From Huaxiibacter chinensis (GTDB lineage: Bacteria; Pseudomonadota; Gammaproteobacteria; Enterobacterales; Enterobacteriaceae): a DNA stretch of 64,000 nucleotides. This document shows, piece after piece, positions 29,327-39,564 of this stretch. The DNA is taken from the NCBI RefSeq assembly GCF_022171985.1, contig NZ_JAJVHF010000012.1, positions 47,994-111,993 on the forward strand, in the 5' to 3' direction. The stretch's first letter is position 1, and each line of letters starts with the position of its first letter. Under the pieces are notes generated by a model. That model had not been told where the DNA came from. It worked only from the letters and a program-made list of their open reading frames with translations, and made no database searches. A program made the translations under genes and the position numbers.

Positions 29327-30979
29327 ATGCGCCTGCCTCAACGCGATCCTTATGCTCCTCGCGAGTGGCAGCCACACGAAAAACCGGCCCTGCTCGGGTC
29401 GCCTTCTACGCCGCTGCATAGTACACCTAAACGTTTTGCCTACGGTATTGTTGGCCTGCTGGTGTGCCTGACGGGCGCGCTGGGTAACGCGATGGTCGCG
29501 GCCAATCTGCAAAATTTACAGGGGACGTTTGCGGTCTGGTCCACGGAAATCGCCTGGTTGCCGGCGGTCTATGTCATGACCAACGTCTCGATTAACCTGC
29601 TGCTGGTGAAATTTCGTCAGCAGTATGGTCTGCGCGCCTTCACCGAAGGCTTTCTGGTGCTGTATGTCCTGGTCACCTTTTTCCACCTCTTTGTTAACGA
29701 TCTCAGCTCCGCGCTGATGGTCCGCGCCGCGCATGGGATGGTGGCGGCAGCGCTGAGTTCGCTTGGGATCTATTATCAAATTCAGGCCTGGCCGGCGAAA
29801 CATCGGCTCAAAGCGCTCACTATCGGCATCACCGGCTCCTCGCTGGCTATCCCCATTGCCCGTCTCTTTTCAACGGAGCTGTTACAGCTCGACGAGTGGC
29901 GCGGTCTGTACTTCTTCGAACTGGGGCTGGCGCTGGTCTCACTGGGCTGCGTGATTGCCCTTAAGCTGCCTCCAGGCGATCGGCGTAAGGTCTTTGAAAA
30001 GAAGGATTTCATCACCTTCTTCTTGCTGGCCCCAGGAATGGCGTTACTGTGCGCCGTGCTCTCATTAGGACGACTGGACTGGTGGTTTGAGGCGCCCTGG
30101 ATTGGCTGGTCTTTGGCGTTGTCTCTGGTGCTGATCGTCTCGGCTATCGTTTTTGAACACAATCGCAGTAATCCGCTACTCAATACGCGCTGGCTCTCCA
30201 GCGGCAGCATTGTGCGGCTCGGGCTGATTATGCTGCTTATCCGCATCGTGCTGGCGGAGCAAAACACCGGCGTCATCGGCTGGCTGCAGTATGTCGGTTT
30301 GCAGAATGAACAAATGACGCATCTGGCATGGTCAATTCTCGCAGGCATTGTTTGCGGTATTGTCGCCAGCTGCCTGACCATCAAACCGACAAAACTGGCC
30401 TGGCCGATTATCACCTCGCTGGTGCTGATGATCGTGGCCTCGTTGCTGGACAGCCAGTCCAACAATCTGACCCGCCCGGATCAACTGATGCTGAGCCAGT
30501 TTCTCCTCGGCTTTGGCAGTGCCTTTTTTCTGGCACCGGCGATGCTGGCAGGCATTGGCGGCGTTATCGCCGATCCACGCAACCTCGTCAGTTTTTCGGT
30601 GCTGTTTGGCATGAGCCAGAACGTGGGGGGGCTGCTCGGCTCCGCTATTCTCGGCACCTTCCAGACCTGGCGTGAAAAATATCACTCCAGTTTACTCGCC
30701 GATCAGCTCACCACCCTTAACCCGCTGGTCAACGAACGGTTACAGCTTTATACCAGCCTGTATCAAAATATCATTGGCGACAGCGCCTTGCGCGGCACGC
30801 AGGCCGTCACGCAGCTGCAAACCGTCACCACGCTTGAGGCCAACATTCTGGCTTACAATGATACTTACCTTCTGACGGCGGGCATTGCCACCGCGACGCT
30901 GGTCTGGATTCTGTGGCGCTTGCTGCGTCTGAGAATTACTGCCCGAATGGCACTTAAAAACGCGACAGGAACGAAATAA
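29327..30979 (+). CDS. DHA2-type MFS efflux transporter (14 TM)
   Basis: 550-residue inner-membrane transporter of the EmrB/QacA (DHA2) group with about 14 hydrophobic helices. An N-terminal cytoplasmic tail (to about residue 35) precedes GIVGLLVCLTGALGNAMV; the C-terminal part carries FLLGFGSAFFLAPAMLAG and LFGMSQNVGGLLGSAILG. Start at 29327 has AAGG 9 nt upstream; the ORF could begin at 29261. It is the first gene of an operon with an HlyD adaptor, an outer-membrane factor and an O-methyltransferase, i.e. a complete tripartite pump. It is divergent from ydcF. The substrate is unknown; there is no linked regulator. Confidence 0.9.
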   Translation: MRLPQRDPYAPREWQPHEKPALLGSPSTPLHSTPKRFAYGIVGLLVCLTGALGNAMVAANLQNLQGTFAVWSTEIAWLPAVYVMTNVSINLLLVKFRQQYGLRAFTEGFLVLYVLVTFFHLFVNDLSSALMVRAAHGMVAAALSSLGIYYQIQAWPAKHRLKALTIGITGSSLAIPIARLFSTELLQLDEWRGLYFFELGLALVSLGCVIALKLPPGDRRKVFEKKDFITFFLLAPGMALLCAVLSLGRLDWWFEAPWIGWSLALSLVLIVSAIVFEHNRSNPLLNTRWLSSGSIVRLGLIMLLIRIVLAEQNTGVIGWLQYVGLQNEQMTHLAWSILAGIVCGIVASCLTIKPTKLAWPIITSLVLMIVASLLDSQSNNLTRPDQLMLSQFLLGFGSAFFLAPAMLAGIGGVIADPRNLVSFSVLFGMSQNVGGLLGSAILGTFQTWREKYHSSLLADQLTTLNPLVNERLQLYTSLYQNIIGDSALRGTQAVTQLQTVTTLEANILAYNDTYLLTAGIATATLVWILWRLLRLRITARMALKNATGTK

Positions 30980-31023
30980 GGGATGTCACACAACATGAAG
31001 ACAGTTTTACCCCAGGAGACGTT

Positions 31024-32106
31024 ATGAGCCAGCAGGATGCCGCCAAAGATCAGGCTAATACGCGCAATAATTTGCGTGTTGTCTCCCTTTTTACCGCCGC
31101 TGCTATCGGCATCGTAGGCGTGCTGGTGATTCTTTATGCGTGGCAATTGCCCCCGTTTACACGGCATACGCAATTTACCGATAACGCTTACGTACGCGGG
31201 CTTACGACGTTTATCAGCCCCCAGGTGAATGGCTATATCACCGACGTAAAGGTGAAGGATTTTGATCGGGTCAAACAGGGTGACTTGTTGCTGCAAATAG
31301 ACGACCGCATCTATCGTCAGCGCGTCCATCAGGCTGAGGCCCAGCTGGCGATGAAAATTGCCGCGCTAAATAATAATCTTCAGCAACGTAAAAGCGCCGA
31401 AGCGGTCATTCTGCGCAATGACGCGGCGTTGAAAAATGCCCGGGCGCAAAATCTGAAAACCCAGGCAGATTTGAAGCGCGTAAAAGATCTGACGGCAGAC
31501 GGTTCGCTGTCTGTCCGTGAAAGGGATGCCGCGCTGGCAAGCGCCGCGCAGGGCAATGCCGATATTGAACAGGCGAAAGCTACTCTTGAGATGTCGCGTC
31601 AGGATTTGCAAACCGTTATCGTTAATCGCGGCGCGCTGGAGGCGGACGTCGAGAATGCGAGAGCCGCCCTCGAACTGGCTCAGATCGATCTGCAAAATAC
31701 GCGCATTACCGCCCCACGTGACGGTCAGCTCGGGCAGATTGCCGTGCGTCTTGGCGCATACGTGACGGCGGGGACGCATCTCACTACCCTCGTACCGCCG
31801 CAACACTGGGTGATTGCGAATATTAAAGAGACGCAGCTGGCCGATTTACGCGTCGGACAGCCGGTCAGCTTTACGGTGGATGCGTTAAACGACAAGGCAT
31901 ATCAGGGTCGCGTTGAAAGCATCTCACCGGCCACCGGCGTGGAATTCAGCGCGATTACCCCGGATAACGCCACCGGTAATTTCGTTAAAATCGCCCAGCG
32001 TATACCGGTGCGCATCGAAGTGCTGGGCAAACCGGAGGCGATTGGCTTATTGCGACCAGGCATGTCGGTCCAGGTCAGTATTGATACCCGGGAGGCGAAA
32101 CCATGA
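31024..32106 (+). CDS. HlyD/EmrA-type membrane fusion protein
   Basis: 360 residues. One N-terminal membrane anchor (about 19-41), a lipoyl/barrel-sandwich half-motif (FISPQVNGYITDVKVKDFDRVKQGDLLLQIDD), a long coiled-coil hairpin (about 95-215), the second lipoyl half (DLQNTRITAPRDGQLGQIAVRLGAYV) and a C-terminal beta-barrel. This is the periplasmic adaptor of the tripartite pump. GGAGACGTT precedes the start; the stop overlaps the next start (ATGA), indicating translational coupling. Confidence 0.93.
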   Translation: MSQQDAAKDQANTRNNLRVVSLFTAAAIGIVGVLVILYAWQLPPFTRHTQFTDNAYVRGLTTFISPQVNGYITDVKVKDFDRVKQGDLLLQIDDRIYRQRVHQAEAQLAMKIAALNNNLQQRKSAEAVILRNDAALKNARAQNLKTQADLKRVKDLTADGSLSVRERDAALASAAQGNADIEQAKATLEMSRQDLQTVIVNRGALEADVENARAALELAQIDLQNTRITAPRDGQLGQIAVRLGAYVTAGTHLTTLVPPQHWVIANIKETQLADLRVGQPVSFTVDALNDKAYQGRVESISPATGVEFSAITPDNATGNFVKIAQRIPVRIEVLGKPEAIGLLRPGMSVQVSIDTREAKP

Positions 32107-33485
32107 CCCTTCGCCCCCTGGCCTGTGTAACGATGGCCGTTTGGCTGGCGGGTTGCCAGTCTGTTGACGTCGCCCCGGCGAAAACGACGCTCTCCATTCC
32201 TGCCCAGTGGCGCGCCGAGGCGGGCCCCGCCAGCCCGGCAGAACAGCTCTGGTGGCGACAGTTCCACGATAACAATCTCAATCGCTATGTAGATCAGGCG
32301 TTGCGCCATAACAGCGATGTGCTTATCGCCCGGGAACGCATTAATGAGTATCAGGCTCGGGTCTTTGCGGCGGACGGTAGCCTGTTTCCCAGCGTTGATG
32401 CCGGCCTTAGCGGGACGCGAGCCCGATCGCAATCGGCAGCCACTGGCCTTCCCGTCTATGGTTCGCTCTATAAAGGGAGTCTGAGCGCAAGCTACGACGT
32501 GGACCTCTGGGGCGTGAATCGCCAGACCGCTAATGCCGCGGAAGCCTCTCTGGCGGCGCAAAAAGCGGCCGCCTCTGCAGCGGATCTCACCGTTGCCTCC
32601 TCGGTAGCGTCTGGTTATGTCACCCTTCTGGCGCTGGACGAGCAGCTACGCGTAACGCAGTCCACCCAGAAATCGCGTGAAGACGCCTTTAAACTTGCCC
32701 AACGTCAGTTTGAAACCGGCTACAGTTCACGCCTGGAGCTGATGCAATCCGACTCCGAGCTGCGCTCCACGCGGGCGCAGCTCCCGCTGCTGCAGCATCA
32801 AATTGCTCAGCAAGAAAATGCGCTCAGCCTGCTGCTGGGGCAAAACCCAGGCGGGGTAGCGCGCAATAACGATTTCGACTCTTTGACGCCGCTTCGCCTG
32901 CCGTCACAGTTGCCTTCAACGCTGCTTAATCGCCGACCGGATATTGTGCAGGCCGAGCGCCAGCTGGTTGCCGCCGATGCCACGCTGGCCTCATCCCGCG
33001 CCAGCCTGTTACCCTCGATCAACCTGACCGCGACCGGATCGATACAGGATCGCACCCTGTCAGGGCTGCTGGATAACCCGTTACAGCTGTGGAGCGCTGG
33101 AGGCAGCATTCTTGCGCCGCTGCTTAACCGTCAGGCGCTCAACGCGCAGGTTGATATTTCGCAGTCGCAGCGCAATCAGGCGCTCTACAGCTATGAAAAA
33201 ACGGTGCGCAATGCGTTCAGGGAGGTCAACGACAGCCTGGATGCTATCACCCGGTATCAGCAACAGCTGACCGAACTGCTGGCACAGCAGGACGTGGCGC
33301 AAGAGACGCTGCGTATTGCACAAAACCGTTATCGCAACGGTTACTCATCCTATCTTGATGAACTGGATGCGCAGCGCACCCTCTTCTCGGTGCAAACCAG
33401 CGTTGTGCAGGCAAAAAATAACCTGCTGCTGGCGCAAATTGATTTATACAAAGCGCTGGGCGGCGGGTGGTCAGCGTCACAATAA
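32103..33485 (+). CDS. Outer-membrane efflux lipoprotein (NodT/TolC family)
   Basis: 460 residues. Lipobox LAGC with Cys18, then two OEP repeats of coiled-coil hairpins: the first ends about residue 225, the second contains LPSTLLNRRPDIVQAERQLVAADA, the typical NodT/OprM signature. Homologous to CmeC/OprM channels that form outer-membrane trimers. It is the third gene of the efflux operon, so the pump has its own exit duct and need not rely on TolC. Confidence 0.94.
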   Translation: MTLRPLACVTMAVWLAGCQSVDVAPAKTTLSIPAQWRAEAGPASPAEQLWWRQFHDNNLNRYVDQALRHNSDVLIARERINEYQARVFAADGSLFPSVDAGLSGTRARSQSAATGLPVYGSLYKGSLSASYDVDLWGVNRQTANAAEASLAAQKAAASAADLTVASSVASGYVTLLALDEQLRVTQSTQKSREDAFKLAQRQFETGYSSRLELMQSDSELRSTRAQLPLLQHQIAQQENALSLLLGQNPGGVARNNDFDSLTPLRLPSQLPSTLLNRRPDIVQAERQLVAADATLASSRASLLPSINLTATGSIQDRTLSGLLDNPLQLWSAGGSILAPLLNRQALNAQVDISQSQRNQALYSYEKTVRNAFREVNDSLDAITRYQQQLTELLAQQDVAQETLRIAQNRYRNGYSSYLDELDAQRTLFSVQTSVVQAKNNLLLAQIDLYKALGGGWSASQ

Positions 33486-33496
33486 GGGGTCAATCT

Positions 33497-34156
33497 ATGC
33501 AACAACAGTGGTCTGCAGTAGATAAATACATGATTTCTTCACTCATTCCTGGGGATGAAGTTCTAACGCGCGTACTGGAAAACAACCTGCGTGCGGGGTT
33601 ACCTCAACACGACGTCGCTGCAAACCAGGGGCAACTGCTGGCCCTTTTTGTACGCATGACCCAGGCGAAACGTATTCTCGAAATCGGCACGCTTGGGGCT
33701 TACAGCTCCATCTGGATGGCCCGCGCCCTGCCGCCGGACGGCAAGCTCATCACGCTGGAAGCAGACCCCACGCACGCTCAGGTAGCCCGCCTGAATATCG
33801 GTCTGGCCGGGCTTGACGATCGTATCGAATTAAGGGAAGGCCCGGCGTTGCGCTCGCTTGAAGATTTTGGCGACATCCCTCCTTTTGACCTGATCTTTAT
33901 TGATGCCGATAAACCGAACAACCCTGGCTATCTGGAGTGGGCGCTGCACTACTCCCGCCCCGGCACGCTGATTATCGGCGATAACGTGGTGCGTGATGGC
34001 GAAGTGATAAACGGACAGAGTGACGACGCGCGCGTACAGGGCGTACGGCGTTTTATCGAGATGACGGGTGACAATCCGCGACTGACGGCCACCGCGTTAC
34101 AAACCGTGGGCGTGAAAGGCTGGGATGGTTTTACGCTGGCAATCGTAAACGGGTAA
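33497..34156 (+). CDS. O-methyltransferase (caffeoyl-CoA OMT-like)
   Basis: 219-residue class I SAM-dependent O-methyltransferase family 3. Motif I ILEIGTLGAYSSIWMA (about 60-75), acidic LITLEADPTH, and the metal-binding FIDADKPNN with GDNVVRDG. The start at 33497 has AAGGGG; reading from 33467 would overlap the preceding gene. It starts 11 bases after the channel gene and ends in front of a strong terminator, so it is the last gene of the efflux operon. It may modify the exported substrate, for example a catechol-type compound; that is inference. Confidence 0.9.
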   Translation: MQQQWSAVDKYMISSLIPGDEVLTRVLENNLRAGLPQHDVAANQGQLLALFVRMTQAKRILEIGTLGAYSSIWMARALPPDGKLITLEADPTHAQVARLNIGLAGLDDRIELREGPALRSLEDFGDIPPFDLIFIDADKPNNPGYLEWALHYSRPGTLIIGDNVVRDGEVINGQSDDARVQGVRRFIEMTGDNPRLTATALQTVGVKGWDGFTLAIVNG

Positions 34157-34157
34157 A

Positions 34158-34190
34158 AAAGCCGGGCCACGCAGACGCGTGCCCGGCTTT
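34158..34190. terminator. Bidirectional terminator between methyltransferase and hrpA
   Basis: Long stem AAAGCCGGGC...GCGTGCCCGGCTTT (about 14 bp with one bulged C, AGAC loop), flanked by A-run and T-run, between convergent stops. Confidence 0.88.
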
Positions 34191-34194
34191 AATG

Positions 34195-37100
34195 TTACGC
34201 TGAAATCTGCTCCATGGCCTGCAGAATGCGCTTGTCAGAGATGGGATACGGCGTACCCAGTTGTTGGGCGAACAGACTGACGCGCAACTCTTCGATCATC
34301 CAGCGAATGGCCTGAACGTCTTCGTCCTCACGACGCGCGGGCGGAAGTTTATTGAGCCATTGCTGCCAGGCCTGCTGCACGCTTTCCACTTTCAGCATCT
34401 GAACGCGATCCCGATGCGGATCGACCGCCAGTTTTTCCAGTCGTTTTTCTATCGCCTGCAAATACCGCAAGGTATCCCCCAGGCGTTTGAACCCGTTGCC
34501 GGTGACAAACCCGCGATAGACCAGACCGCTCATCTGCGCCTTCACGTCCGACAGACCCAGCGCCATGGTCATATCCACGCGCCCTTTCAGGCGTTTGTTA
34601 ATATTGAATACCGCCGTCAGGATCTGTTCGACCTGCTTCGCAATGGTCACCACCGTATCGTTCAGCTCTGCCCGCACTTTATCGTGCAGCTTCGCAAAGC
34701 TCTCTTCGGTCCAGACCGGCCCACCCGCTTCGTCGATCAGTTTGTCCACGCCGCAGGAGATGCAGTCATCAATCAGATCCAGCACCTTGCCATAAGGGTT
34801 AAAGTACAGCCCCAGCTTGGCCTTATTCGGCAGTTTTTCATGCAGATATTTAATGGGCGACGGAATATTAAGCAGCAGCAGACGGCGCAAGCCCCGCCAC
34901 ATCGCCTGCTGTTGTTCCAGTGGATTATCAAAAAGCTTAATCCCCACGCTGTCGCGCTCGTCGACCAGCGCCGGCCAGGCTTTTACCCGATAGTTACCGC
35001 GTTTTTGCTCGTAGTGATCCGGCAAATCGCCAAAGCTCCAGATATGCAGCCCGCTCTGCTCGATGCCGTCATCGGCGACGGCTGAGAGCGTCTCCTGCAC
35101 TTTGCCTTTCAGCGCATCTTTCAGCGCCGTCAGCGAGCGACCTTCATTCAGCTTTTTATGTTTATCGTCCACCACCCGGAAGGTGATTTTCAGATGGTCG
35201 GGCACCTGATCCCAGTGCCAGTCTTCCCGGTCGATCGTAACGCCCGTCATCCGGCGAAGCTCACGTTCCAGCGCATCCAGAAGCGGCATCTCAAGCGGCG
35301 TAACGCGGCCCAGAAACGCTTCGGCGTAGTTGGGGGCCGGAACAAAGTTTCGGCGCACCGGCTTCGGCAGCGATTTGATCAAGGCGATCACCAGCTCGCG
35401 ACGCAGTCCCGGGATTTGCCATTCAAAGCCCGCCTCTTCAACCTGATTCAGCAGCGGCAACGGAATATGTACCGTTACGCCGTCAGCATCGGTGCCGGGT
35501 TCAAACTGATAGCTCAGACGCAGCTTAAGGTTGCCCTGATGCCAGAAGTTCGGGTAGTCGAGCTTACTGACCGACTCCGCCCCTTCTTTGATCAACATGC
35601 TCTTTTCAAAGTTGAGCAGGTCAGGCGTCTCTTTGCTGGCCTTCTTCCACCAGCTGTCAAAATGACGCGCCGACACTACGTCGTGGCTGATACGCTGATC
35701 GTAAAATTCAAACAGCGCTTCATCATCGACGAGAATGTCACGTCGGCGGGTCTTGTGTTCAAGCTCCTCTACCTCGGCGCGAAGCTTCAGGTTTTCACGG
35801 AAGAAGGCATGACGCGTCTGCCAGTCGCCTTCGACCAGCGCATGGCGAATAAACAGCTCGCGTGAAAGCGCCGGATCAATCTGGCTATAGTTCACCTTAC
35901 GTGCGGCGACGACCGGCAGCCCGTAGACGGTCACTTTTTCCGTGGCCATCACCGCGCCCTGCGCCCGTTCCCAGTGTGGCTCACTGTAAGAGCGCTTCAG
36001 CAGATGCTGCGCCACCGGCTCAACCCATTCAGGATCGATGCGTGCGGCAATACGCCCCCACAGACGGCTGGTTTCCACCAGTTCGGCAACGATGGTCCAT
36101 TTTGGCGGTTTCTTAAATAACCCGGAGCCCGGGAAGATGGCAAAACGGGCATTTCGCGCCCCGGTATACTCCTGTTTATCGGCATCTTTCATCCCGATAT
36201 GGGAGAGCAACCCGGTGAGTAAGGCAACGTGGATCTCGCGGTACTCGGCAGGTTCGCTGTTCACCGGAATACCGAGCTCTTTGACGACCTGACGAAGCTG
36301 GGTATAAATATCCTGCCATTCGCGCACGCGCAGGTAGTTCAGGTATTCCGTCCGGCAGAGCCGACGAAAAGCGTTCGAGGTGAGCGCTTTTTGCTGCTCG
36401 CCAAGGTAGTTCCACAGATTCACAAAGGCCAGGAAATCGGACTCTTTATCGTGGAATCGACGGTGCATTTCGTCAGAGGCCTGCTTTTTATCCATCGGAC
36501 GCTCGCGCGGATCCTGGATCGAGAGCGCTGAAGTAATGATCATCGCTTCACGCACGCAGCCGTGTTTTTGCGCCTCAAGCACCATGCGCGCCAGACGCGG
36601 GTCAACCGGTAACTGGCTGAGCTGACGCCCCTGCGGCGTCAGTTTATAGGCCGTCGCCTGTTCATCCGTCGCGATCGCTCCCAGCTCTTCAAGCAGGCGC
36701 ACGCCGTCCTGAATGTTGCGTTTATCCGGCGCTTCGACAAACGGGAATGCCGAAATATCGCCCAGCCCCAGCGCAGTCATCTGCAAAATGACCGAAGCCA
36801 GGTTGGTACGCAGAATTTCCGGATCGGTAAATTCCGGGCGCGACAGGAAATCATCTTCGGAGTAGAGGCGAATGCAGATCCCTTCCGATACACGTCCGCA
36901 GCGGCCTTTACGCTGGTTAGCCGACGCCTGTGAAACCGGCTCAATCGGCAGACGCTGCACCTTTGTACGGTAGCTGTAGCGGCTGATACGGGCGGTACCC
37001 GGATCGATAACGTACTTGATGCCCGGCACGGTCAGCGAGGTTTCCGCCACGTTGGTCGCCAGCACGATTCGCCGCCCCGAGTGTGACTGGAATACCCGGT

Positions 37101-38097
37101 TTTGCTCGCTGTTCGACAGGCGCGCATAGAGCGGTAAAATTTCGGTATGGCGTAAGTCGCGTTTAATGAGAGCATCTGCGGTATCGCGGATTTCACGCTC
37201 GCCGCTCATAAAGATCAGAATATCGCCCGGGCTTTCACGACCCAGTTCGTCCACCGCATCGAAAATAGCCTGCAGCTGATCGCGTTCGGTATCATCCGCC
37301 TCTTCGACAATCGGCCGGTAGCGAACCTCAACCGGATAGGTACGACCGGACACTTCGATAATGGGCGCGTTGTTGAAATGGCGCGAGAAGCGTTCAGGAT
37401 CGATGGTCGCGGAGGTAATGATGACCTTCAGATCCGGACGACGCGGCAGCAGCTCGCGCAAATACCCCAACAGAAAATCGATGTTCAGGCTGCGCTCGTG
37501 CGCTTCATCGATAATGATGGTGTCGTACTGCATCAACAGACGGTCCTGCTGGATTTCCGCCAGCAGAATGCCGTCGGTCATCAGTTTGACCAGGGTATTT
37601 TCGCTCACGTGATCGTTAAAACGCACCTTATAGCCAACACAGCCACCCGGCTCGGTGTGAAGCTCTTCGGCGATACGGTTGGCGACGGTTCGCGCCGCCA
37701 GACGACGCGGCTGGGTATGACCAATCAGCCCTTTAACGCCGCGCCCCAGCTCCATGCAGATTTTCGGCAGCTGCGTGGTTTTACCCGAGCCGGTTTCACC
37801 GGCCACAATCACCACCTGGTGATCGCGAACGGCTTCCAGAATGGCCTGTTTCTTCTGACTGACGGGCAGATTTTCCGGGTAGTGAATCTCCGGGCGCGAC
37901 GCTTCACGCAGCACAACCTTACCCGCAGCCTGGTCAATCTCTTTCGCCATCTCCTGGAGAATGGCCTGTTGTGCATCAGGATTTTTAACCTTTTTAATCC
38001 CCTGCAGACGGCGGGCGAAACGCTGTTTATCGCGCAACATCAGCGTATCGAGCTGTTTTTGCAGTGCGGAGAAGGTGATTTTCTGAAGTTCTGTCAT
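34195..38097 (-). CDS. hrpA: ATP-dependent RNA helicase HrpA
   Basis: 1300 residues, same length as E. coli HrpA. DEAH-box helicase: Walker A GETGSGKT at 100-107, DEAH at 197-200, motif III SAT in IITSATIDPERF, motif VI QRKGRCGRVSEG; then WH/HA2/OB region and a long C-terminal domain (DUF3418) characteristic of HrpA. It resolves stalled or collided ribosomes in E. coli and has mRNA-processing roles. Start at 38097 (MTELQKITFSALQKQLD) fits E. coli; the ORF reaches 38160 without support. Monocistronic, divergent from azoR. Confidence 0.97.
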   Translation of the reverse strand: MTELQKITFSALQKQLDTLMLRDKQRFARRLQGIKKVKNPDAQQAILQEMAKEIDQAAGKVVLREASRPEIHYPENLPVSQKKQAILEAVRDHQVVIVAGETGSGKTTQLPKICMELGRGVKGLIGHTQPRRLAARTVANRIAEELHTEPGGCVGYKVRFNDHVSENTLVKLMTDGILLAEIQQDRLLMQYDTIIIDEAHERSLNIDFLLGYLRELLPRRPDLKVIITSATIDPERFSRHFNNAPIIEVSGRTYPVEVRYRPIVEEADDTERDQLQAIFDAVDELGRESPGDILIFMSGEREIRDTADALIKRDLRHTEILPLYARLSNSEQNRVFQSHSGRRIVLATNVAETSLTVPGIKYVIDPGTARISRYSYRTKVQRLPIEPVSQASANQRKGRCGRVSEGICIRLYSEDDFLSRPEFTDPEILRTNLASVILQMTALGLGDISAFPFVEAPDKRNIQDGVRLLEELGAIATDEQATAYKLTPQGRQLSQLPVDPRLARMVLEAQKHGCVREAMIITSALSIQDPRERPMDKKQASDEMHRRFHDKESDFLAFVNLWNYLGEQQKALTSNAFRRLCRTEYLNYLRVREWQDIYTQLRQVVKELGIPVNSEPAEYREIHVALLTGLLSHIGMKDADKQEYTGARNARFAIFPGSGLFKKPPKWTIVAELVETSRLWGRIAARIDPEWVEPVAQHLLKRSYSEPHWERAQGAVMATEKVTVYGLPVVAARKVNYSQIDPALSRELFIRHALVEGDWQTRHAFFRENLKLRAEVEELEHKTRRRDILVDDEALFEFYDQRISHDVVSARHFDSWWKKASKETPDLLNFEKSMLIKEGAESVSKLDYPNFWHQGNLKLRLSYQFEPGTDADGVTVHIPLPLLNQVEEAGFEWQIPGLRRELVIALIKSLPKPVRRNFVPAPNYAEAFLGRVTPLEMPLLDALERELRRMTGVTIDREDWHWDQVPDHLKITFRVVDDKHKKLNEGRSLTALKDALKGKVQETLSAVADDGIEQSGLHIWSFGDLPDHYEQKRGNYRVKAWPALVDERDSVGIKLFDNPLEQQQAMWRGLRRLLLLNIPSPIKYLHEKLPNKAKLGLYFNPYGKVLDLIDDCISCGVDKLIDEAGGPVWTEESFAKLHDKVRAELNDTVVTIAKQVEQILTAVFNINKRLKGRVDMTMALGLSDVKAQMSGLVYRGFVTGNGFKRLGDTLRYLQAIEKRLEKLAVDPHRDRVQMLKVESVQQAWQQWLNKLPPARREDEDVQAIRWMIEELRVSLFAQQLGTPYPISDKRILQAMEQISA

Positions 38098-38240
38098 CGC
38101 GTTAAAGGGCAGTGCTCTGCCGGGTAAAATCTCGTAGTAATGATAGTGATAGAGTATCACAACGGCGTCTGTACTGCCTTATTCAAAAAATTCGAACATA
38201 GGCTTCGATATATTGCGCTATCCCTGCGACAGGATTGTGA

Positions 38241-38906
<666 letters not shown>

Positions 38907-38912
38907 GATTTC

Positions 38913-38940
38913 ACTCTCCCACCCCCGGTGGGAGAGTTTT
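38913..38940 (+). terminator. Rho-independent terminator of azoR
   Basis: Perfect 11-bp stem ACTCTCCCACC / GGTGGGAGAGT with a CCC loop and following TTT, lying between azoR and the convergent paaY. Confidence 0.9.
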
Positions 38941-38960
38941 CCTTTTCAGGAACGTTTTCT

Positions 38961-39554
38961 TCAGGCTGATTTCGGCCTGAGGTTCTCATCAAAGACCAGG
39001 CGTTTGCGTCCGGGCTCCTCTTCTCGTAACGGCTCTACCTGATGCATTGTGCGCTTGCAGCGCTCAACCAGCACCTGATACTCCCGCGTGCCCTGTTTTT
39101 TCCACTCGATTTCCTGCTCGCTCAGCGTGCGAATAGCTCTCGCCGGGCTGCCAATGATCAGATGATTTGCCGGCATATCCGCTTTGGCCTTCACAAAGGC
39201 GGCGGCCCCCACGATGCTGTTTTCGCCAATTACCGCCCCGTCCATCACCACCGCATTCATGCCCACCAGGGCGTTACGGCGGATGACGCAACCATGCAGG
39301 ATGGCGCTGTGGCCGATATGACCCTCCTCTTCCACCACCGTATCCTGCTCGGGGAAGCCGTGCATCACGCAGTTATCCTGAATATTGGCGCCGTCTTTGA
39401 CCACAATGCGCCCAAAATCCCCGCGCAGGCTGGCGTTAGGCCCGACATAGACGCCCTTACCTAAAATCACGTCGCCAATCAGTACCGCTGTGGGATGCAC
39501 ATAACTCTCTTCTGGCACCACGGGTGTCAGTCCGTCAATCTGATAAACAGGCAT
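38961..39554 (-). CDS. paaY: PaaY thioesterase (hexapeptide repeat)
   Basis: 197 residues (E. coli PaaY 196). Left-handed beta-helix gamma-carbonic-anhydrase-like protein with [39 protein letters not shown] histidines that bind a metal. Thioesterase that hydrolyses ring-hydroxylated CoA by-products and protects the pathway. The long ORF to 39776 is a shadow: ATG 39554 has GGAGGAG directly upstream. Starts 10 bases after paaX stop; the pair forms the paaXY operon. Confidence 0.95.
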   Translation of the reverse strand: MPVYQIDGLTPVVPEESYVHPTAVLIGDVILGKGVYVGPNASLRGDFGRIVVKDGANIQDNCVMHGFPEQDTVVEEEGHIGHSAILHGCVIRRNALVGMNAVVMDGAVIGENSIVGAAAFVKAKADMPANHLIIGSPARAIRTLSEQEIEWKKQGTREYQVLVERCKRTMHQVEPLREEEPGRKRLVFDENLRPKSA

Positions 39555-39564
39555 AGCTCCTCCG

